Assembly (NCBI GenBank): GCA_949358305.1
Contig: OX442314.1
Coordinates: forward strand, 34,591,608-34,655,607
Direction of reading: 5' to 3'
DNA from: Strigamia acuminata
Lineage: Eukaryota > Arthropoda > Chilopoda > Geophilomorpha > Linotaeniidae
DNA: 64,000 nucleotides
Below, piece after piece: positions 30,530-41,200 of the stretch; positions within the stretch are counted from its first letter, which is position 1; each line of letters opens with the position of its first letter. Below the pieces are notes generated by a model, which was not told the DNA's origin, did not search any database, and worked only from the letters and a program-made list of their open reading frames with translations. The position numbers and the translations under genes were made by a program.

Positions 30530-33500
30530 ATGGCAGATAATACCCGAGTAACAGATTCCGACTCCGACGCAAACAAGAGAGCCGGCAGTCGTAAAGGCGC
30601 CGACTATCACTTGCGATCTGGAGGTCCCTTACCCAAAGCCTCAGCGCACGAAGCGAGGCAAAAACGGCGTAAGCCTAAACCCGATCGTAGAAGCGCATCA
30701 GAGGCATCGCACCCGTCTCGCGCCGAGACGAGGCAGCGATTGGACGAGACAGAGCGGGGTGAAGAGCAATCTCACTCCAAACTGCCGCGTTCTAACCGTG
30801 ACGGCGAGACGAGCGGAAACGAGGTTTTATCCCGTAACCAATCGCCTCGTCTAACGCACGACACCGAGGTGGGCAGTCCGAAAGCAGCGTCTCCGATACA
30901 AAAGACGGCCTCAAATACGACCGCTAATTCGGCACTAGACACGCCAATTACGCACAGTCGACCAGCCTCGGTAGTGTCTGAAGGGCACAAGTCCAACTCG
31001 TCCTCTGTCAAGCGTGTTTCGAGCCAGCCTTACAGCGTCTCGGGCACCTTGATTGATGCGATGCAGTTGGCACAAGCGGAGGGAGTGAGATACACCCTTC
31101 CGACGGGAAAGATTACAGTGTACGAAACGTTACAAATCGTACGTGCAGCTTTAAAAGCGCACAGTGTATCCCCACAAATCACCATTGTTGAAGGTGCACA
31201 CGCTCAACAATTGGTTGATTCCGCTCAATTTGAAGCGGATGCAGAGAATGAGGCTCGACAAGCCATTCGCGAGAGACGGAGGAAGCTGGCGGAAAGAGAA
31301 GCGCAAGCTCTCGAGTACGGCAGAACCCAGCCCAATCCGACTACTCCCGAGGAGGTAGAAATAGTTGACCGAGCCCTGAGAGCACATCGATATGCTTTCC
31401 ACTCGCAACAAGAAGCAGAGCGAGCATTTATGGCCAGATTGCGACGAGATGACCCGAAATCCGTTCGCAAACCAGAGATCAGTTCATCCGAGCTGTCCGA
31501 CGAGAGCCTAGAGGGAGACCCAAAGCGCACGCCGAAGGCCAAACCCAAACCCCAGCCGGAGAGGGCAACACCAGCTACTCCGCGCAAGAGAGATGCGTCG
31601 GCCAGAGAACAACAAACTCGGCCCCGCATGCAAGCTCTCGATTCAGCCACAAATAATGCGATAACGCGATTAATCAACGCTAATAATGCTAGGCGAAATG
31701 AAGAGCAAGCTCTCACAAGTCAACAGCATGATAATCCACAAGGGACTGAGTGGCAACAACCAGTGCCCATCCTTAAAGACGACGAGTCGTCAAGGAGACA
31801 ATCGCATGATCGCACCTCTTCGCGAGAAGAAGGCAAACGCGATGAAAGACCGAAATATTTTCACTATGGAAATAGTGATTCGTCGTCAGATGGACTGGAG
31901 TCAAATGCACCCAGTCATCACGATTCGGAGAGAGGTTCCGGAGAAAGACGAAGGGAAAGAGAACGCGATGAACGCAGGGAAAGGGAACGTGACGACCGTC
32001 GTAGGGGCCGGAAAGAGTCAAACTCTTCACGGCGCAACCCGCCACGCCGCTCACCGTCTCCCGACCCCAGCTCCGACCCCTCATCCAACGACGACAGACG
32101 AAAGGATAAATCAAGTAATCGCCGGAAGAGATCCAACTCTCCGCGCGATAGAGAGAAACGACGTCGATCGGAAAATAGCGACCACCGACGGGAGGAGTTT
32201 CAGGACCTTCCCCGACAAAGCGCGTTTACCGATTCGACGGGTCGGCAGTATACGATGGGAGAGCTTGGAAGAGCACTACTTGGCTCGTTAAAAGCCGAGG
32301 GAATCGATCTGAGCAAACGAAACGATCGTAATCGTAGCACTGGTGACCGCGTAAAGAAAAAATACGCTGTCTCCCGACGTGACACCATGAGTGTTACCGG
32401 GAATATTAGGTGGCAATTTTATATTCAGAACCGTTTCGACGGGTCATGGAAAGCGGGAGATCGCTTCCTTGACGAAGTAATTCGAATTAAGACTGCCACT
32501 AAAGCCACCGTAGGAGACATGCTCACCCACGGTATTGTCGAGCTAATGACAGGCTCGGCACGTGAGTGGTACCAAGGATTGAAAGGCGTCAATTGGGACG
32601 ACTTTTTAATGAGATTCGACCTACGCTACGGCGAGACACCCGAAGAGGTGAGCCGAAAGATGCGAGGTCTTCGCCAGATGCCTGGTGAAACCATAATGGA
32701 TTACGACATTCGCGCCAGATTGTTGTTCGAAAAGGCCCCGATGGAATTTCATGCCACGGGATTCAACCTTTTCTTTCTCGGCGGTTTGTCGGAGTACTCG
32801 CAACGGGTGCTACTTGAAGAAAGGGCACCGACAGGAGGCAGCTACGAGGAGATGAGCGCCTTCCTGTTCGAGAACACGATAGATATCGAGAAGAGATATT
32901 ATTCCGCTTTACCAGAAGCGGAGAAAGCAGCAACCGCTAAACGTCTCAAGTTGAGTGCGGAAAGATATGGGGCGACAGATAAGATTATGCGCCCTACTGA
33001 ATATCTTAGCGGTATAATGGAGCTGGCAGAAGCTAGCGTTGGTTTACAAATAAAAAATAAACTGACATCCACGCTGCCTTCCAACCCTTTGGCCGCCCCT
33101 AAAAAGGCACCGACAGCGTCAGCCATGCAAGCGACACTGGAGGAGGTCAAGGAGGGGGAGGAAGCCGGACAAAATGCCGGAAAATCAGACGAAAAAGAAG
33201 AAAAAGACGATTATTCGACGGACGAAGAAATACGAAGCTATCGCGATACCTTATCAACGGGTTGCGATGAGGAAGGACCGCTAGTACATCTCATCCATCG
33301 AGATAGAGCGGTAGAAGAATTTCGCGCCAGGTTAAAACCAAATGCCGGCCGAATTCCGAAGTATTTTCGGAAAAATTACACGCCACCGTCGAAAGCAGAC
33401 CCTGAAAAAAAGAAATCGATTGAAGCCCCAAGAGACAAATCAAATATTCGTTGTTTTAAGTGTAACCAACCGGGTCACTATTCCAATGAGTGCCCAAGAA

Positions 33501-33613
33501 CAGCGAAAGAAGACGCTAAATTTGACGCAATAATGAAGCAGATGGCAGAGATTAAACTCGCCATGGCAAAAAATGAGTCAAAAAACGAGTCAGCGCAGGC
33601 GGCGAAGAAATAA
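30530..33613 (+). CDS. gag: Gag of element C
   Basis: 1027 residues. The ATG at 30530 is chosen because the following residues align with the start of element A gag (DYHLRSGGPLP). The first ~550 residues are highly charged and disordered with coiled-coil stretches (an Arg/Glu/Asp-rich tract near 31900-32200). A capsid-like domain begins at GNIRWQFYIQNRFDG, about residue 625, and a CCHC knuckle CFKCNQPGHYSNEC lies near residue 980. The product packages element RNA. The frame ends ten codons after the slippery site that gives Gag-Pol. Confidence 0.92.
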   Translation: MADNTRVTDSDSDANKRAGSRKGADYHLRSGGPLPKASAHEARQKRRKPKPDRRSASEASHPSRAETRQRLDETERGEEQSHSKLPRSNRDGETSGNEVLSRNQSPRLTHDTEVGSPKAASPIQKTASNTTANSALDTPITHSRPASVVSEGHKSNSSSVKRVSSQPYSVSGTLIDAMQLAQAEGVRYTLPTGKITVYETLQIVRAALKAHSVSPQITIVEGAHAQQLVDSAQFEADAENEARQAIRERRRKLAEREAQALEYGRTQPNPTTPEEVEIVDRALRAHRYAFHSQQEAERAFMARLRRDDPKSVRKPEISSSELSDESLEGDPKRTPKAKPKPQPERATPATPRKRDASAREQQTRPRMQALDSATNNAITRLINANNARRNEEQALTSQQHDNPQGTEWQQPVPILKDDESSRRQSHDRTSSREEGKRDERPKYFHYGNSDSSSDGLESNAPSHHDSERGSGERRRERERDERRERERDDRRRGRKESNSSRRNPPRRSPSPDPSSDPSSNDDRRKDKSSNRRKRSNSPRDREKRRRSENSDHRREEFQDLPRQSAFTDSTGRQYTMGELGRALLGSLKAEGIDLSKRNDRNRSTGDRVKKKYAVSRRDTMSVTGNIRWQFYIQNRFDGSWKAGDRFLDEVIRIKTATKATVGDMLTHGIVELMTGSAREWYQGLKGVNWDDFLMRFDLRYGETPEEVSRKMRGLRQMPGETIMDYDIRARLLFEKAPMEFHATGFNLFFLGGLSEYSQRVLLEERAPTGGSYEEMSAFLFENTIDIEKRYYSALPEAEKAATAKRLKLSAERYGATDKIMRPTEYLSGIMELAEASVGLQIKNKLTSTLPSNPLAAPKKAPTASAMQATLEEVKEGEEAGQNAGKSDEKEEKDDYSTDEEIRSYRDTLSTGCDEEGPLVHLIHRDRAVEEFRARLKPNAGRIPKYFRKNYTPPSKADPEKKKSIEAPRDKSNIRCFKCNQPGHYSNECPRTAKEDAKFDAIMKQMAEIKLAMAKNESKNESAQAAKK
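33580..33586 (+). promoter_or_regulatory. -1 ribosomal frameshift site A AAA AAC (element C)
   Basis: Gag codons are TCA AAA AAC. Slipping back one base gives a frame that is open through 33636 and continues as pol. A similar A AAA AAT twelve bases earlier (33568-33574) would meet TGA at once, so only this heptamer works. Confidence 0.88.
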
Positions 33614-36600
33614 CTTCTCGACCGTCTGCGCCATTCATGAAGAAGAAGGGGTTTAACAAAGGGTTCGATAAGCCGCCACCAGTCAAAGAAATGGGTAGTG
33701 ACATAGCTAACGCCCAAATTCAAGACAGGGCCAACAACGCTTTGCAGGTAATTAGCGCAAACGCTGAGGCTGAGGCGGAAGAACCGAACCTACTGCTTGA
33801 AGAATTACCTCAAGTAGTCGAAGACACAGAAGAATTTCGTGTTTTCATGTGCAACGTGGCGGTCGAATACACCAACCGCCTATGCATGTTGCCCATGACA
33901 ATAGAACGTGAAAAAATTATGGGACTGCTAGACTCGGGAGCAGATCGCTCGTTCGTTTCCGAAGACATAGTAGCATCATTGGGTCTCACCGATAAGATAA
34001 AAGGCGTTAATAAAAATATACGTCTAAAAACCGCCAACGGAATGGCGCGTCCAAAAGGAGTTATATTATTGACCATGGAGTGGCTCGGAGGAGTAGAACA
34101 GCACCCTTTCCTGGTCCTGCCCACATGCGACAGAATTTTTCTGTTGGGCTTAGACCTCATGGCGTCAATGGAAATACAACCAAATCCAATAACGAAATCT
34201 TGGAATTATATCAGAAATGATAAGGAAAGACCCGCAATTGTCGTGCCACCAGCTCTTGTAAAAGAAGCGGCCGACAAGACACAGTGGGAGAAAGGCCTAA
34301 AGAAATTCGTTCAAGACTACGATTTTAAAGCATTCGTAACAGAATTGCAACGGGACAATGTAGTGGAAACGCTTGTCGCCGACGCCGCTTTAGAATTAAA
34401 CGAAGCGGCAGCCCTACGAAGGGTCCTACTTAAATATGAGGGGATCCTGTCGAAAAAACCGGGCCGAACGAATAAGGCTATTCACGAAATTAAATTGACG
34501 GATAATAAACCTATACGAGTTGCGTATAAGGGAATGAACCCGCAAAAACGTGAAATAGTGCAAAAAATGTGCCAAGAAATGCTAGACAGTGGCATTGTCT
34601 CCGAGGCCCAGGGAGAATACGCGACGCGAGTTGTACTCGTGATGCGCCCGGGCTCGGACCCATGCCTATGCATTGATTACCGCCCATTAAACGCGGTGAC
34701 AGAAATAGATCCCATACAGATGCCGTCTATCGAATCCATTTTGAGAGAGCTTAGCCCCTTTTCTTGGGTTACGACGATGGATCTGTCGAAGGGATACTGG
34801 CAAGTTGAGATGAGGCCAGAGGATAAGATAAAAACAGCATTTTACTCGCCAATTGGACGGTTGATGTTCAACGTCATGCCATTTGGTTTAGTGAATGCTC
34901 CCAGTACCTTTCAGAGGCTAATCGAAAGCGTATTGGGTGATATCCTGCATCAGTTTGTATGGGCATACCTAGATGACATAGTTATTGCCTCCAAAACATT
35001 CGAAGAGCACATTGAGCACATCGACCAAGTGCTCACCCGGCTGGCAAAAGCTGGGTTACACGTGCATCCGGGCAAGAGCAAGTTCTGTCGAAAGGAGCTT
35101 GCCTTCCTGGGTTATCGCATTGGAGTCAATGGTTTAGCTATTGGCCCCGAAAAAATCGATGCGATTAATCGTTTCCCACCACCCGAGGACGTTAAAGGTG
35201 TCCAACGGTTTATGGGAATGATAAACTTCTTCGGCAGGTTGCTACCGGGTCTAGCTGAAGTGGCAGCCCCAGTTACCGACCTCCTGAAGAATGAAAACGA
35301 ATTTGTATGGTCAAATGAGTGCAGCTTCGCATTTAATGCGATAAAGAGGATGCTGACGGAAGTCGGCGTAATGCCTCTACCCGACCTAAACCGGCCGTTC
35401 ATATTACATACGGACGCCAGCAGAGTTGGGTTGGGAGCCGCGTTGCTTCAAACACACGTGCGCGACGGAGTCGAACAAGACCTGCCGTGCATGTTTATAA
35501 GTCGCAAACTCCAAGGCGCTGAAAAAAATTACAACGCCACAGAGTTGGAGTGTTTAGCCGTTGTGTGGGCCATAAGGAAATTCAGAGATTATCTCGAATA
35601 TACCAAATTTGTGGTCCACACAGATCATCAAGCGTTACAATGGCTGATGAAATTAAAAGAGCCAGCCGGTCGACTAGCCAGATGGCAGTTAGAACTGATG
35701 GCATGCGACTTGACCATTCAATACAAGCCCGGCAAATATAACGTCGTGGCTGACGCTCTGTCACGGGCACCAGTGTCAGATCCAATCGACGCTGACGATG
35801 ATGGCGAGGATGACTCCCGCATCATTTATTGCCCTACGAGTTGTCACCGTTGGGATTTAAGGAAGATGAATGAAATTCCTACCGCGTCTCCGGCAGATGT
35901 AAAATTCTGTGGATTCTGGACGCGGTTATACCAACCAGCTGCTGACAATTACCCAAACGCAAAGAAGGAATTTAAGCTAGAGCGGAGAATAAATGACCCG
36001 CTTCTAAGCGCCTTCCACGCTCGTGTCAGCAAGCAAATGAAAAGCAATCCCCCAACAAGGGAGGAAATAATTGTGCAACAAAAATTAGACAAAAAATGTC
36101 AGGACAGAGCTAGATTCGTACTGACAGGAAAATATCCGCCCAACTTAACCAGAAGGCAGAAGCGTCGTTATGCACACGAATCCATAGATTACCTATTGGA
36201 TGACGGCCTTTTAGTGAAACATCACCCAAATCACCAAGATGACTTGAGTGAATCGGACACCGCAGTAAAGGTAGTAATACCTGCTTCCTTAATCGGTCGC
36301 GTGCTGTGGTTGTTACACGGGCACCCGCTTGCGAGCCATGCGGGAGTAAGCAGAACACTCTATCGTGCTACACAGCTTTTTCACTGGACAGGGATGAAAA
36401 AAGATATTGCTCTTTTTGTCCACCAATGTCAGCGATGTCAAGCGTGCAAGCCGAGGAGTAAATCACCATTCGAAACTATTTTCTTAGGGCCTTACGCGCC
36501 TTTTGATTGTTTAAGTGTCGATGTGATGGGCCCAAAACCCGTTACGGGAAATAAAAATGCGTACATTATCGTAATAATGGACGTGGCGACTCGTTGGCCC

Positions 36601-37707
36601 GAGTTGTACGCCGTCGCTAGACCTTCAGCAGAGAAAATCGTTGAATGTATCTACGACGTGGCGTTACGTTACGGATTTCCACGTAAAATAATATCCGATA
36701 ACGGACCCCAATTTATCTCGAAAATTTGGGGTAAGTTTTGTGAGAAATTCGGGATTGTGGCGTCACATACCTCGACCTACAATCCCAGAACAAATCCCGT
36801 TGAGCGACTCAACAGGGACATTAAATATGCACTAAGCATATTCACTGACATCCACAATAGGTGGGATGAATACTTGAGGGAGATCGCGTTCAGCATACGA
36901 ACAACAGTCTCGAGGACGAGAGATTTTTCTCCGGCCTACCTCAACTTCGCCCGAGAGCTACGAGTGCCTTGGGACCCACGAGTGGCAGAGTCGGTAAATG
37001 TGGTGGACCCAGAGAAACCACATGAGTATGTGTATAAATTGGAGCAAACAATTTCGAGCACATACAAACATATGATGGCGCACATTTTTAACATGCGCGA
37101 CCGCATTTTACAAGATAAAAGCGGTGGAAAATTTGTGAATTTCGAGAACAATGATTTAGTGTGGAAGGACACACACATCCTCTCAAATGCAGCGAGAGGA
37201 ATCACCGCCAGCTTGGCCGACAAGAGAGATGGTCCGTATGTGATCATCGGCAAGCATGGCGGTAACGCGTATAAATTACGCAAGCTCGAGGACAACACCG
37301 AGCATAAGTCGATACAAGTACGAGAGTTAACTCCGTACATTCCGGAATTCCCGCAAGAAATGTGGGCCAAAGGCCAAGTCAAGTCTAAAACTGACGGCCA
37401 AATCGTCGATATGTTCGCTGGCGAGTTGGAAAAAGCACCGCCAAGTGACAACGAGGAGTATTTCGACGCCCCTTCACCTCCGGTAAACGAGATAGTTGAA
37501 TCCGTTCCGGATCCAATTTTGGTCGGGGGGGAAACAGGAGAAACTCCTGAAACAAACACAAAAAACACGGATAAAAAAGAAAACAATAATGAGGAGGTAC
37601 AGACACAAAAAACAACAAAAAATATCGTACCTGCCTCGATCCGTAACCTGCGACCAAAAAGAGATAATCCGTTTATAAAAGGCGGAAAGGTCGTAGGAAA
37701 AAAGTAA
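33586..37707 (+). CDS. pol: Pol of element C: protease, RT, RNase H, integrase
   Basis: The frame is open from the frameshift site at 33586; the first ATG is at 33637 (1356 residues from there). Counting from that ATG: protease LLDSGADRSF (D99); reverse transcriptase with YLDD near residue 445; RNase H beginning LHTDAS near residue 590; integrase zinc finger HPLASHAG ... CQRCQAC near 890-935; catalytic D, D, E in SVDVMGP, ISDNGPQF and NPVERLN (about 962, 1021, 1055). The C-terminal tail is acidic and ends with a basic RPKRDNPFIKGGKVVGKK. All key residues are present and no stop interrupts it, so the enzyme set looks functional. Confidence 0.95.
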   Translation, partial: RVSAGGEEITSRPSAPFMKKKGFNKGFDKPPPVKEMGSDIANAQIQDRANNALQVISANAEAEAEEPNLLLEELPQVVEDTEEFRVFMCNVAVEYTNRLCMLPMTIEREKIMGLLDSGADRSFVSEDIVASLGLTDKIKGVNKNIRLKTANGMARPKGVILLTMEWLGGVEQHPFLVLPTCDRIFLLGLDLMASMEIQPNPITKSWNYIRNDKERPAIVVPPALVKEAADKTQWEKGLKKFVQDYDFKAFVTELQRDNVVETLVADAALELNEAAALRRVLLKYEGILSKKPGRTNKAIHEIKLTDNKPIRVAYKGMNPQKREIVQKMCQEMLDSGIVSEAQGEYATRVVLVMRPGSDPCLCIDYRPLNAVTEIDPIQMPSIESILRELSPFSWVTTMDLSKGYWQVEMRPEDKIKTAFYSPIGRLMFNVMPFGLVNAPSTFQRLIESVLGDILHQFVWAYLDDIVIASKTFEEHIEHIDQVLTRLAKAGLHVHPGKSKFCRKELAFLGYRIGVNGLAIGPEKIDAINRFPPPEDVKGVQRFMGMINFFGRLLPGLAEVAAPVTDLLKNENEFVWSNECSFAFNAIKRMLTEVGVMPLPDLNRPFILHTDASRVGLGAALLQTHVRDGVEQDLPCMFISRKLQGAEKNYNATELECLAVVWAIRKFRDYLEYTKFVVHTDHQALQWLMKLKEPAGRLARWQLELMACDLTIQYKPGKYNVVADALSRAPVSDPIDADDDGEDDSRIIYCPTSCHRWDLRKMNEIPTASPADVKFCGFWTRLYQPAADNYPNAKKEFKLERRINDPLLSAFHARVSKQMKSNPPTREEIIVQQKLDKKCQDRARFVLTGKYPPNLTRRQKRRYAHESIDYLLDDGLLVKHHPNHQDDLSESDTAVKVVIPASLIGRVLWLLHGHPLASHAGVSRTLYRATQLFHWTGMKKDIALFVHQCQRCQACKPRSKSPFETIFLGPYAPFDCLSVDVMGPKPVTGNKNAYIIVIMDVATRWPELYAVARPSAEKIVECIYDVALRYGFPRKIISDNGPQFISKIWGKFCEKFGIVASHTSTYNPRTNPVERLNRDIKYALSIFTDIHNRWDEYLREIAFSIRTTVSRTRDFSPAYLNFARELRVPWDPRVAESVNVVDPEKPHEYVYKLEQTISSTYKHMMAHIFNMRDRILQDKSGGKFVNFENNDLVWKDTHILSNAARGITASLADKRDGPYVIIGKHGGNAYKLRKLEDNTEHKSIQVRELTPYIPEFPQEMWAKGQVKSKTDGQIVDMFAGELEKAPPSDNEEYFDAPSPPVNEIVESVPDPILVGGETGETPETNTKNTDKKENNNEEVQTQKTTKNIVPASIRNLRPKRDNPFIKGGKVVGKK

Positions 37708-37848
37708 AATAAATTACGAGTCGATGGCGGCACTAAAAATAAATGTAATCGACCGATAGTGCAAGCCATCACGTCGCAGAAAATTTCGCTAAGTCCAACA
37801 AAGCGGATATCGGTCGAATTCGCGTCACGAGATGGCGTGGAAACGCGG

Positions 37849-37963
37849 GACCCGTAGCAAAATTATCGGCACGGGTCGGATACCGCGTGCAAAAGACCCC
37901 GTAGCAGCAATCGCGCACGGGAGTGAAAACAAAGGAGACCCGTAGCGTAACATGCGCACGGGT
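37849..37963 (+). promoter_or_regulatory. Three tandem hairpins CCCGTAGC...GCACGGG between pol and ORF3
   Basis: Pairs are at 37849-37855/37871-37877 (GACCCGT/ACGGGTC), 37898-37902/37917-37921 and 37938-37943/37958-37963. Loops of 14-15 nt begin AGC and end GC, so the stem can extend past a bulged A. The loop middles differ while the stems are kept. Element A has one copy in the same relative place. Confidence 0.6.
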
Positions 37964-38174
37964 AGGTGCGCACTAGTCTCAAACACCCGGGTTCTGGAGT
38001 ATATTACCCAGAATCCATCGCGATTACCTCGTGTTCACACGAACTTCCGCTTTTCACAGCTGATCGCTGCATTCGTGCGTGATCCTCGTTTTTAACGTTT
38101 TTATCGAGTTTTTTGAGATAGTTTTATCATCCTTTTTTCAATCGTGATTGAGCTTTTTGTGCGCGCTCCTCGCC

Positions 38175-38264
38175 ATGGACGAGGAAGAGAACGACGTGCT
38201 GGCCATAGAGCACGAGGACGAGGAAAACTGGGACCGCGATGTAAACCAAGTCCATCCCGATCAG
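38175..38264 (+). CDS. Exon 1 of ORF3, element C
   Basis: A 30-codon acidic frame starts at the ATG at 38175 and ends at CAG|GTAGAAG. The block EDEENWD matches EDENWD in element A. A second possible donor, GAT|GTAAAC at 38240/38241, is also in phase 0. Unspliced, the frame would stop at 38288. A 5' leader exon from the LTR region is likely but not identified. Confidence 0.65.
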
Positions 38265-41200
38265 GTAGAAGTCGGCATCGGCACATGAGAACTAGTTCCG
38301 TGCTGCTGAAGAAGAAATTTTGTTGACTAATACCTGACATGAGTGCTTTGCACTCACAATAGCGTATAATTAATTATTAACCGCGATCGCTCACACGATC
38401 GTATTTTTTTTCTTGTTAATTTGTTTTCGGGGTGCGAGCGCAGACTTCAAGTCGCCTCGCGTCTCGAAAATTCCTCATGACTTGAGTCACGAGCGAGACA
38501 ATGGGCTCGAGCCATAAATAATTTTATGACAAGGGGAGAATATTCTGTAAAAGAATATTTTTCTCCACAAGTAATTTGACGCATCAAATTGATGCAACTT
38601 CACATTCGTACGATGAATTTTTCGATGTGTTAGATAAATTTAATTTGACTTTAACTTTTTTTAAAAATTAGACAAAGTCCGACTTCGGAATAATTCTTTA
38701 TTAGATTTATTTATTTAATAAAATTTCGACAAGCACATTTATTGTGCAACTTTAGTAATAATTTACACCCGACGAATTCTTTTTACGAATGACTGATAAT
38801 TATTAATTTAATTATTGGTAATGTTCTAATTAACGTTAGAATTAATTTAAAGTAAAAATCTGATGATAAAAATCCGGATTAAAGGCTCGATTCCGTCTCG
38901 CTGTGCGTTTTGGACATGAGACAGATTTTTCACGTGATGACTTCTCTTTTTCTATCCGACGAGGGACAATTCGTCCTACGTTTGCACCGATAGACAGGAA
39001 TCGGTCTCGACGGACGGCTGCACGTATCGGCAACGTCCCTCGAAACCAACCATTTATCTACGTATTTAAATATTAACTTTTTATTAATTGTTTATTTCTC
39101 CATCCTTCCAGATGGCACTACGTAAAACATGGGGACCATTAGACCCCGCTTGCATCGCTCGTGGCGGGATATTTCGAGGCGCGCTGCCCGAATTTTACCG
39201 ACGATGTTTCGGCGAGGACGCCGACCCTTGGCGCCTGCGAATACTACATTCCCGATGCATCGCCCGACGTTGGGTACGAGACTGTACGCTCCTGGACACG
39301 TTCCCGGAGGGGATGCGCGAAGGCATCGCCACAGAGTTAGCTCGTGACGAGGACCCGAAATCGCCAATTTTCCACCCCGGATTGTCAAGTCAGTACACTG
39401 GCACTCCGGCGGAGGAACACGTGCTGCATGCGTGGCGAGCAGCCGAGACAGAAGAGGCCCGTGAGGCCATCTATCAGCAGTATAGACAACAGCTGGTGGA
39501 TACCGCTGCGGCAGTGGCCGAGCGCATCCTCCAAAACGAGGGGATGACCGCGGATGATATTCATCTGTGGTTTGAGAGGCTGCGATTGGGAGAGAGTACG
39601 CCCCAGTGGAGACCTCGGATGGGAATTTTAACGTCCCAGGCCGAGATGTGGCAGCTCCACCACCTGGGGATTTTGGGGCCCAAAAGCAGCTACCCGCGGA
39701 AGCGCAAGCGCTCCAAAGGCGCCGGGAACAGCCAGTCGCGTTCCCCGGTGACAACCAAGAAGCAGCGTGTCGCTCAAAACACGACTGAAAGCAACGAAGC
39801 TGGGCCATCCACTAGTACGGTGCGTGACCCTTCGCAGTATTCACGACCGCGAATTTTCGTAAACCGTCAGATTAAAGACGGTAAGGAGTGCAAGGAGGTT
39901 TGGATGTCTGGTGATGAAGAGCGAGTCTCTCGTCCCAGCACTTCTAGACGTCCGCTGACTCATCGCGAGCAGCGGAAAAAAGATCGCAAGGAGCGATACT
40001 TCGCGAGGTGCGAAGCTCGGGGCCGTCCCATCCCCGAACCCGCCTACATCTCCAAGAGAGCGGGTCGACGAAGTGGTAGCCAGTCAGGTGAGCGACACGT
40101 CCCAGCGGCAGATACGCGGGACCTTCGCGAGATTCTGACTCAGATGAAGCGGACGAAACTGACACGTTTCGATCCCGCGATGAAACACGCCAGGAAGATG
40201 GGTGTTGTCACCAACGGAAAGGTGACCCCACACGAGGTGGCAAGGTGGCTCGCAGACTACATAAATTCGCGACCGCGACCCGATGGCATGCCAACCGCCA
40301 TCGTGCAGCCTTCGAGCTCCGAACAACATCTCCCGGCGCCCCAAGTCGCAATGACTGGGGTGCAGACGACGGAGACGCCACCGCCGCCGACCAAGACGCA
40401 GCCGCCTCCGGACCTGCCGCCACCGTCGTTGTTGAATTCGAGCGATCCGCCGGATTTACCCACCGACCGCTCAGTCCCTCTCCCCGTTGGACAGAGCATT
40501 ATGCAGGAATGTCGAGCCAATTTGACCGACATTTACAGGCCGAGCCGACCCCGACCCGGTTCCTCGGCCCTGTTCTTCGAGAGGCGAGACGAAGAAGCGC
40601 GACTCGCGAGAGAAGCCGCCAACCCGACTATCTCCGAGCTCTCAGCGTTTCGCTTCGTGATGGAAGACCCAAGAGTTTCCGCACCCGCCTTGCGAGGTGT
40701 GGATCAAGCCCAGCGATATTTCATCGAATGGGCAACGGCGATGATGAGTAAGCTCTCGTGTGCCTTCACTGCGGATTCAGAGCGATCGAATCCAGTGAAT
40801 CGTCGCAGCCTACAGCTATCATTGACCAAGGTCATGATGCAGCTGCTAACCCCAGCACTCTTCGGAGAAGGGCGTCAGGCGATGGCCGCATGGTCTGTCG
40901 TGGACAGAGAGGGTGTACAGGTTCCCCGTGCACTCCTCGCAGAGTGGAGTTCCATTCTGCCCGACCCTGTGTTGACTCGGTACGAGCTAACCAGGGATGT
41001 GGTAAACCCCGAATTCGAGGGGTACAAGTTGCGAAGCACGGCGTTTCGTTACACCTCCGCCACCTGGACAGCGGCGCCTACCCAACAACTGCGCGCCTTG
41101 ACCATCCAGACGGAAGAATCGGCAGAGGATGTAGACATGGTGATCTCGCCGACGAGCGGAGTTCCGATTCCGCCACCGATGCCTGCGGAGATATCCCCGC

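Noticed and set aside
33568-33574. A AAA AAT as the frameshift site in element C
   Set aside because: Slipping there puts TGA as the next codon, so Pol could not be made.
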